Shown piece after piece: positions 60,543 through 64,000 of a stretch of 64,000 nt of DNA. Position 1 is the stretch's first letter, and each line of letters begins with the position of its first letter. Source of the stretch: Spartinivicinus ruber (GTDB lineage Bacteria; Pseudomonadota; Gammaproteobacteria; Pseudomonadales; Zooshikellaceae); the NCBI RefSeq assembly GCF_011009015.1, contig NZ_CP048878.1, forward strand, positions 1,229,501 through 1,293,500, read 5' to 3'. Under the pieces are notes generated by a model. That model had not been told where the DNA came from, searched no databases, and was given only the letters and a program-made list of their open reading frames with translations. Made by a program: the position numbers and the translations under genes.

Positions 60543-61439
60543 TTATGCGAGGGTAATGAAAATAGATTTAGCTTTAGGCGCTTGAAAAACTTTGGCCTGA
60601 ATATCCGCTGCCGGTGACAGCAATTCTACGCGGGTAACGCCGCCCATATGGAGTGCATCATAAATACCCGATAAGGCGACGGTTTTACCGAGTTTATAAC
60701 ACTGCTCAACATACGTATTTAAGGCAGCCGTTGCCGTATCCATAATCGCTTTAGAAGACGGCCCTTGTTGTACATGTAGCTTGGCATTAATGGCATAGTC
60801 GATAGTTTCCGCCGCTTGTACGGTAATATGATCGGTTAATGGCCTGACATCTTCATCATTTAACGCGGTTAACAACGCCTGTTTTATTTCCTCATCCGGT
60901 GCCATGTCTGCTTCATCGGCTAATGGTCGCCGTAAAAAAGTAATCATGACTTCGCCCGGTTCATCGGAATACACAGACACATCCGCGATTTGATCATGGG
61001 CATTATGCGAGTGGGCTAAATAAGCACCGACAGGACCCGCTGTTGAATAACCTTCAGGGCCTAATTGAATACGACGACGAAAGTCTTCATCAGATTCCAT
61101 GATAGGTGGTGTGGGTGGCACTTGATTATCATCAGCGGGTTTAATCACTTTACGTTTAACACCGTAATTCGCGCCTAAATGATCTAAATCCGAGCCTTGC
61201 GCATAAGCCAACATCACCGCTTTAGCCCGTTCATTAAATTGCTGGCGAATCAGCATTTCACGATAAGCACAGACTTCTAAAATCTTCATGGCCGGATCAG
61301 ATTCGACCAATGCCGTAAAGCTGCTATCGCGTTTTTGTAAATCATCTAGCATGGATGCTAGGACCACTTCATAATCAATTGGCTCGACTACATCCGGCGC
61401 GGGTAGCTGCGATAAATCAATGGCAGTAAATTCGCTCAT
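60543..61439 (-). CDS. J: Baseplate assembly protein J
   Basis: 298 residues (P2: 302). SEFTAIDLSQLPAPDVVEPIDYEVVLASMLDDLQKRDSSFTALVESDPAMKILEVCAYREMLIRQQFNERAKAVMLAYAQGSDLDHLGANYGVKR is the conserved start, with the DEDFRRRIQLGPEGYSTAGPVGAYLAHSHNAHDQIADVSVYSDEPGEV core. It overlaps W by four bases (ATGA). Confidence 0.95.
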   Translation of the reverse strand: MSEFTAIDLSQLPAPDVVEPIDYEVVLASMLDDLQKRDSSFTALVESDPAMKILEVCAYREMLIRQQFNERAKAVMLAYAQGSDLDHLGANYGVKRKVIKPADDNQVPPTPPIMESDEDFRRRIQLGPEGYSTAGPVGAYLAHSHNAHDQIADVSVYSDEPGEVMITFLRRPLADEADMAPDEEIKQALLTALNDEDVRPLTDHITVQAAETIDYAINAKLHVQQGPSSKAIMDTATAALNTYVEQCYKLGKTVALSGIYDALHMGGVTRVELLSPAADIQAKVFQAPKAKSIFITLA

Positions 61440-61771
61440 ACAATGATGCCATCCAATGTAATGGGTTTACCTTCTGGTAAATAAATCCCTTCTAACGCAA
61501 TCAATAACTCGCCGGGCTCACCACGAAACGCTTGCACCTTGGTGACCTTTAAACGAGGTTCCCAACGGATTAAGGCTTCAGCAGTGGCTGCATAGATTTC
61601 CACTAGCCACTGACCATTCATGGGGCGATCCACTAGCTCAGGTAAACGGCTGCCATAATCACGCCGCATTAGTCGGGTACCAATACGGGTGGTTAGAATA
61701 TCAGTGATGGATTGGCGGAGGTGATCGAGGTTAGAAAGGGATTTACCGGTTTGTCGGTTGGTGCCTTGCAT
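61436..61771 (-). CDS. W: Baseplate wedge protein W (gp25-like)
   Basis: 111 residues (P2: 115). HLRQSITDILTTRIGTRLMRRDYGSRLPELVDRPMNGQWLVEIYAATAEALIRWEPRLKVTKVQ is the GPW_gp25 signature. Confidence 0.95.
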   Translation of the reverse strand: MQGTNRQTGKSLSNLDHLRQSITDILTTRIGTRLMRRDYGSRLPELVDRPMNGQWLVEIYAATAEALIRWEPRLKVTKVQAFRGEPGELLIALEGIYLPEGKPITLDGIIV

Positions 61772-61829
61772 AAATTAAAAGATAATATATTTGACTTAAT
61801 TTGGGTCATAGTCAATCCACCATTTTTTT

Positions 61830-62201
61830 CTATTTAGGGTAATAGAAATTTTTTTCATCTGAACAATATGACCCAAATTGGTTTCTCTTAGGATGATAGA
61901 AATTTTTTTCACACGGAATAATACGACCTAATTTCTTTTCTCTTCGAATATAAGCGGGTGCCAAATCAATATTAATTGTATCTGTTATAGGATAAACAAA
62001 GGGATTTTCCTCAGACTTTATTGAGTCATTTGATGATGCCTCAAAGTAAGAGAATTTATTTTCTGTCTCACTATGTTGGAGGTACATTTTATTATTTTCG
62101 AATAATGGTTCTATCTCATTAATTTTCCACAACTCTGATGCAAGCAAATTAACACTGCTTATTGAAAATACTGTGGTTATAAAGAGGTTAACTAACTTCA
62201 T
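61830..62201 (-). CDS. Small exported moron protein with a repeated tail
   Basis: 123 residues with a signal peptide (LFITTVFSISSVNLLAS). The body is acidic (LWKINEIEPLFENNKMYLQHSETENKFSYFEASSNDSIKSEENPF). The end carries a repeat: CEKNFYHPKRNQFGSY followed by CSDEKNFYYPK. It is AT-rich and inserted between V and W, genes that adjoin in P2. A lysogenic-conversion role is plausible. Family not recognised. Confidence 0.6.
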   Translation of the reverse strand: MKLVNLFITTVFSISSVNLLASELWKINEIEPLFENNKMYLQHSETENKFSYFEASSNDSIKSEENPFVYPITDTINIDLAPAYIRREKKLGRIIPCEKNFYHPKRNQFGSYCSDEKNFYYPK

Positions 62202-62288
62202 GAAACTACCTAAGTATAATAATTTTCACATCACTGTAACTTAAAGTGCTCAAATATTCACTTACGTAAAAATACTAATGCAACTGTC

Positions 62289-62861
62289 TTATTGTTTATT
62301 GCCTGTAGGTACTGCTGTACCATGCCCCGGCACATCATGCCCATGGCCGTTATAAATATCCCGATCACCTTGCATACTTCGCGTGTGGTCGGTTATCTCT
62401 TGGGTCGCTTTAATATTCCCCTCAACCAATAAATCACCCACAATATGCACGCCTTGGGGACTCACTAGTTTGGTATTGCCTTCCCCAGTTAACTCAATGA
62501 TTAATTCATCATTGCCTCGGTGGTAACTAAACCGGGCATGATTTTTAAACTGCCACACCGATTCATCAGGGTCATGGCTAGGAGATGGGTGCTTGTTTTG
62601 ATAGACAGCCGGTAACACAAAGCCATTAGCTAATTCGCCACTGGGGGATAATACAATGACTTGTTCACCCACTTCCGGTGCCCACCAGCTTTGGTCATGG
62701 CCAGCCCTTGTCGTTAACCAAGGTAACCAGCCAGAGGTTAATTCATCAATTTGAACTCTGACGCGGGTGCGTTGGTGATCCACTTGGTAAATGGTGCCAG
62801 GGCGAATTAAATTAACTAAAAGCCGGTAAAGCTCATTAACGCGAAACAACTCGGTAGTCAT
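62289..62861 (-). CDS. V: Baseplate assembly protein V (tail spike)
   Basis: 190 residues (P2: 211). LLVNLIRPGTIYQVDHQRTRVRVQIDELTSGWLPWLTTRAGHDQSWWAPEVGEQVIVLSPSGELANGFVLPAVY is the OB-fold of gpV; the C-terminal beta-helix ends HGHDVPGHGTAVPTGNKQ, the HxH-type iron-binding tip. It overlaps the upstream gene by 26 bases. Confidence 0.95.
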   Translation of the reverse strand: MTTELFRVNELYRLLVNLIRPGTIYQVDHQRTRVRVQIDELTSGWLPWLTTRAGHDQSWWAPEVGEQVIVLSPSGELANGFVLPAVYQNKHPSPSHDPDESVWQFKNHARFSYHRGNDELIIELTGEGNTKLVSPQGVHIVGDLLVEGNIKATQEITDHTRSMQGDRDIYNGHGHDVPGHGTAVPTGNKQ

Positions 62862-63363
62862 CTTTGTGTGGTATTCCTATTTCTGGGGCATCACTGTATA
62901 AAACGGTTGTAGGTGGGGTACCTTCATCGAGCCAAATAGAGTCGCCAATATACAAACTCTGTTGCCAAGACACTTCCCACGCTTCATAACCATCAGCATC
63001 TGGATTAAATATGGCTGGCCGACTTTGAATCGCTTCAGGTTCTGATACCTGATCGATTAAAGGCCACCGGTTTTTTGCTGGATTATTTAGAACCAGCATA
63101 ATTTCTGTGGCGAATTGACGTATTTCAATTTCCACATTGGGTGTTGTCATCGATAGCACACACAAGGCAAACCATTCGCCTTGTAATAAATAACGTCCAT
63201 CCCATTGCTGTTTATCTAAAGTTAATTCATGGCTACCTAAATAAATTGCGGGACTTTCTATACTTTGGCTGGGTGAATAGGCTTGGATACGATCAATTTT
63301 TTTATCAAAGTGCTGACTAAAGGTGGCCAGCATTTGATGATGGAGAGTTTTTAATTCATTCAT
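62836..63363 (-). CDS. Phage tail terminator-like protein
   Basis: 175 residues, cytoplasmic. LKTLHHQMLATFSQHFDKKIDRIQAYSPSQ..SPAIYLGSHELTLDKQQWDGRYLLQGEWFALCVLSMTTPNVEIEIRQFATEIMLVLNN..WEVSWQQSLYIGDSIW has the alternating helix and strand pattern of tail terminator or completion proteins. It lies between the Z-like gene and V, where P2 has R and S. Family inferred from position. Confidence 0.6.
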   Translation of the reverse strand: MNELKTLHHQMLATFSQHFDKKIDRIQAYSPSQSIESPAIYLGSHELTLDKQQWDGRYLLQGEWFALCVLSMTTPNVEIEIRQFATEIMLVLNNPAKNRWPLIDQVSEPEAIQSRPAIFNPDADGYEAWEVSWQQSLYIGDSIWLDEGTPPTTVLYSDAPEIGIPHKDDYRVVSR

Positions 63364-63883
63364 GGTTTAATGCGTAATTTAATTCTTGTTCTAACAAAGT
63401 AAAAAACCGTTCTTCAGCTTGCTTAATGATTCGTTCAACGACAGGCGTGGCTAGCTGATCAATCGCCTCAGTTTGATATTCAATCGGAAAGCGGGCTTTG
63501 CCTTTACGTTTAAATACAACCGTATTGCCATGACTACTTTGGATAGTAAAGGCCCCTTGGCGAAGCGGTTTCCCTCTGACCTTAACCCCAGCATTGACTT
63601 GCTTGGGATTACCAAAGTGGTGTAACCCAATGGGATTTAGCCCTAACCACACCCGACCCGATTTGCCATCCTTAGCGACCTCGATAAATAACCGCTGATT
63701 ATTTTTAAAGGCTTTTTGCTTTAAGCCGGTAGTTTGACTGAGGGCTTGTAGCAACTGCCGTCTAAGAAACTGAGTGAGTTTACGCACGGCACGACGAATG
63801 GCTTTTTGCACGGCTTTACTGTCTTCATCCAAGCCTTTTAGCAATTCATCAAATGCCTCATCCACCTCTAAATACACATTCAT
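63356..63883 (-). CDS. Minor tail protein Z-like (gpZ)
   Basis: The ATG at 63883 shares four bases (ATGA) with the stop of the upstream gene; a TTG at 63889 is less likely. 175 residues: DEAFDELLKGLDEDSKAVQKAIRRAVRKLTQFLRRQLLQALSQTTGLKQKAFKNNQRLFIEV and VWLGLNPIGLHHFGNPKQVNAGVKVRGKPLRQGAFTI match prophage minor tail protein Z of lambda-type tails. It is probably needed for tail completion. Finding it in a P2-like module is a known mosaic pattern. Confidence 0.75.
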   Translation of the reverse strand: MNVYLEVDEAFDELLKGLDEDSKAVQKAIRRAVRKLTQFLRRQLLQALSQTTGLKQKAFKNNQRLFIEVAKDGKSGRVWLGLNPIGLHHFGNPKQVNAGVKVRGKPLRQGAFTIQSSHGNTVVFKRKGKARFPIEYQTEAIDQLATPVVERIIKQAEERFFTLLEQELNYALNHE

Positions 63884-64000
63884 TGCCAAACTCGATTCGG
63901 TTGAATATCCGGGGTGTCGGTTAATACACAGAGTGTCATGCCATTATTTTTTGGAAAGCATTTCACCAAGGTATACGATTGGTTACGGATAATCAGGATA
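63880..64000 (-). CDS. C-terminal end of a phage head-tail joining type gene, cut by window edge
   Basis: Open from the window edge to TGA (63880-63882): LIIRNQSYTLVKCFPKNNGMTLCVLTDTPDIQPNRVWQ. Its stop overlaps the start of the Z-like gene. Position suggests a head-tail adaptor; only 38 codons are seen, so the function is open. Confidence 0.5.
   Translation of the reverse strand, partial: ILIIRNQSYTLVKCFPKNNGMTLCVLTDTPDIQPNRVWQ

Larger units (their letters stand above)
51977..64000 (-). mobile_element. P2-like prophage, tail and baseplate module (continues beyond window)
   Basis: Gene order Z-like, tail terminator-like, V, W, J, I, H, FI, FII, E/E', T, U, X, D matches the P2 late tail operons. 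Base composition is more GC-rich than the surroundings. Two extra genes (61830-62201 and 52995-53774) are inserted. Capsid, portal, terminase and lysis genes are not in the window. No H-to-G chaperone gene is seen after the fiber. The left border is near 51977; no integrase or att was found on that side. Confidence 0.9.

Noticed and set aside
1-64000. CRISPR array
   Set aside because: No set of regularly spaced identical short repeats was seen; the repeats present are insertion-sequence ends, att-like sites, leaders and protein repeats.

Overview
The window looks like the accessory DNA of an AT-rich marine gammaproteobacterium. The lineage is inferred, not proven: gene content recalls Oceanospirillales such as Spartinivicinus or Zooshikella. 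I see no rRNA, no complete tRNA and almost no housekeeping gene; dsbC is the clearest exception. The DNA is a patchwork of genomic-island remnants, insertion sequences, a P2-like prophage, orphan Rhs toxin tips and integron cassettes.

Layout. 1-10 kb: orphan periplasmic solute-binding proteins, small secreted proteins of unknown role, decayed phage lysis and integrase genes, an intact ISAs1-family element with perfect 10-bp target duplication, and a broken IS3 element. 10.3-13.9 kb: a three-gene surface-glycan-type operon (GT2, ArnT-like GT39, phosphoesterase) whose last gene carries a frameshift in a homopolymer. 14.3-15.5 kb: a dead IS4-type element. 15.6-21.5 kb: a DUF2007-like protein, a secreted metalloprotease with four repeat domains behind striking palindromes, its membrane neighbour, a PilZ protein and a DUF1631-like protein. 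21.5-24.7 kb: a broken IS1595, a DUF2167 membrane protein and IS630 copy A.

24.7-46.5 kb: DNA bounded by two direct repeats of 119 bp that end in what looks like the 3' end of a tmRNA (ssrA) gene, a classic integration site. Inside are an integrase/tandem-excisionase/CsrA-like operon, phage replication and tail fragments, a PEP-CTERM-type protein, Cys-rich secreted proteins (one split by IS630), further IS1595 and IS630 copies, a PDZ protein, dsbC and a large HEPN-STAND-NTPase gene that is probably anti-phage. Five integrase genes or 3' remnants lie between 3.9 and 28.8 kb, so islands have repeatedly entered and decayed here.

46.5-51.9 kb: a solute-binding protein, then orphan Rhs core and tip fragments alternating with likely immunity genes, then two minus-strand integron cassettes whose attC R boxes match their own cassette starts. 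51.98-64 kb: the tail and baseplate module of a P2-like prophage on the minus strand (Z-like, V, W, J, I, H, FI, FII, E/E', T, U, X, D), interrupted by two moron genes. The module continues past the right edge.

The strongest candidates for new biology are the HEPN-STAND gene with its repeated leader, the CsrA-like/double-excisionase island operon, the attC-flanked cassettes beside the Rhs tips, and the ClpP-like moron placed antisense between tail genes X and D.
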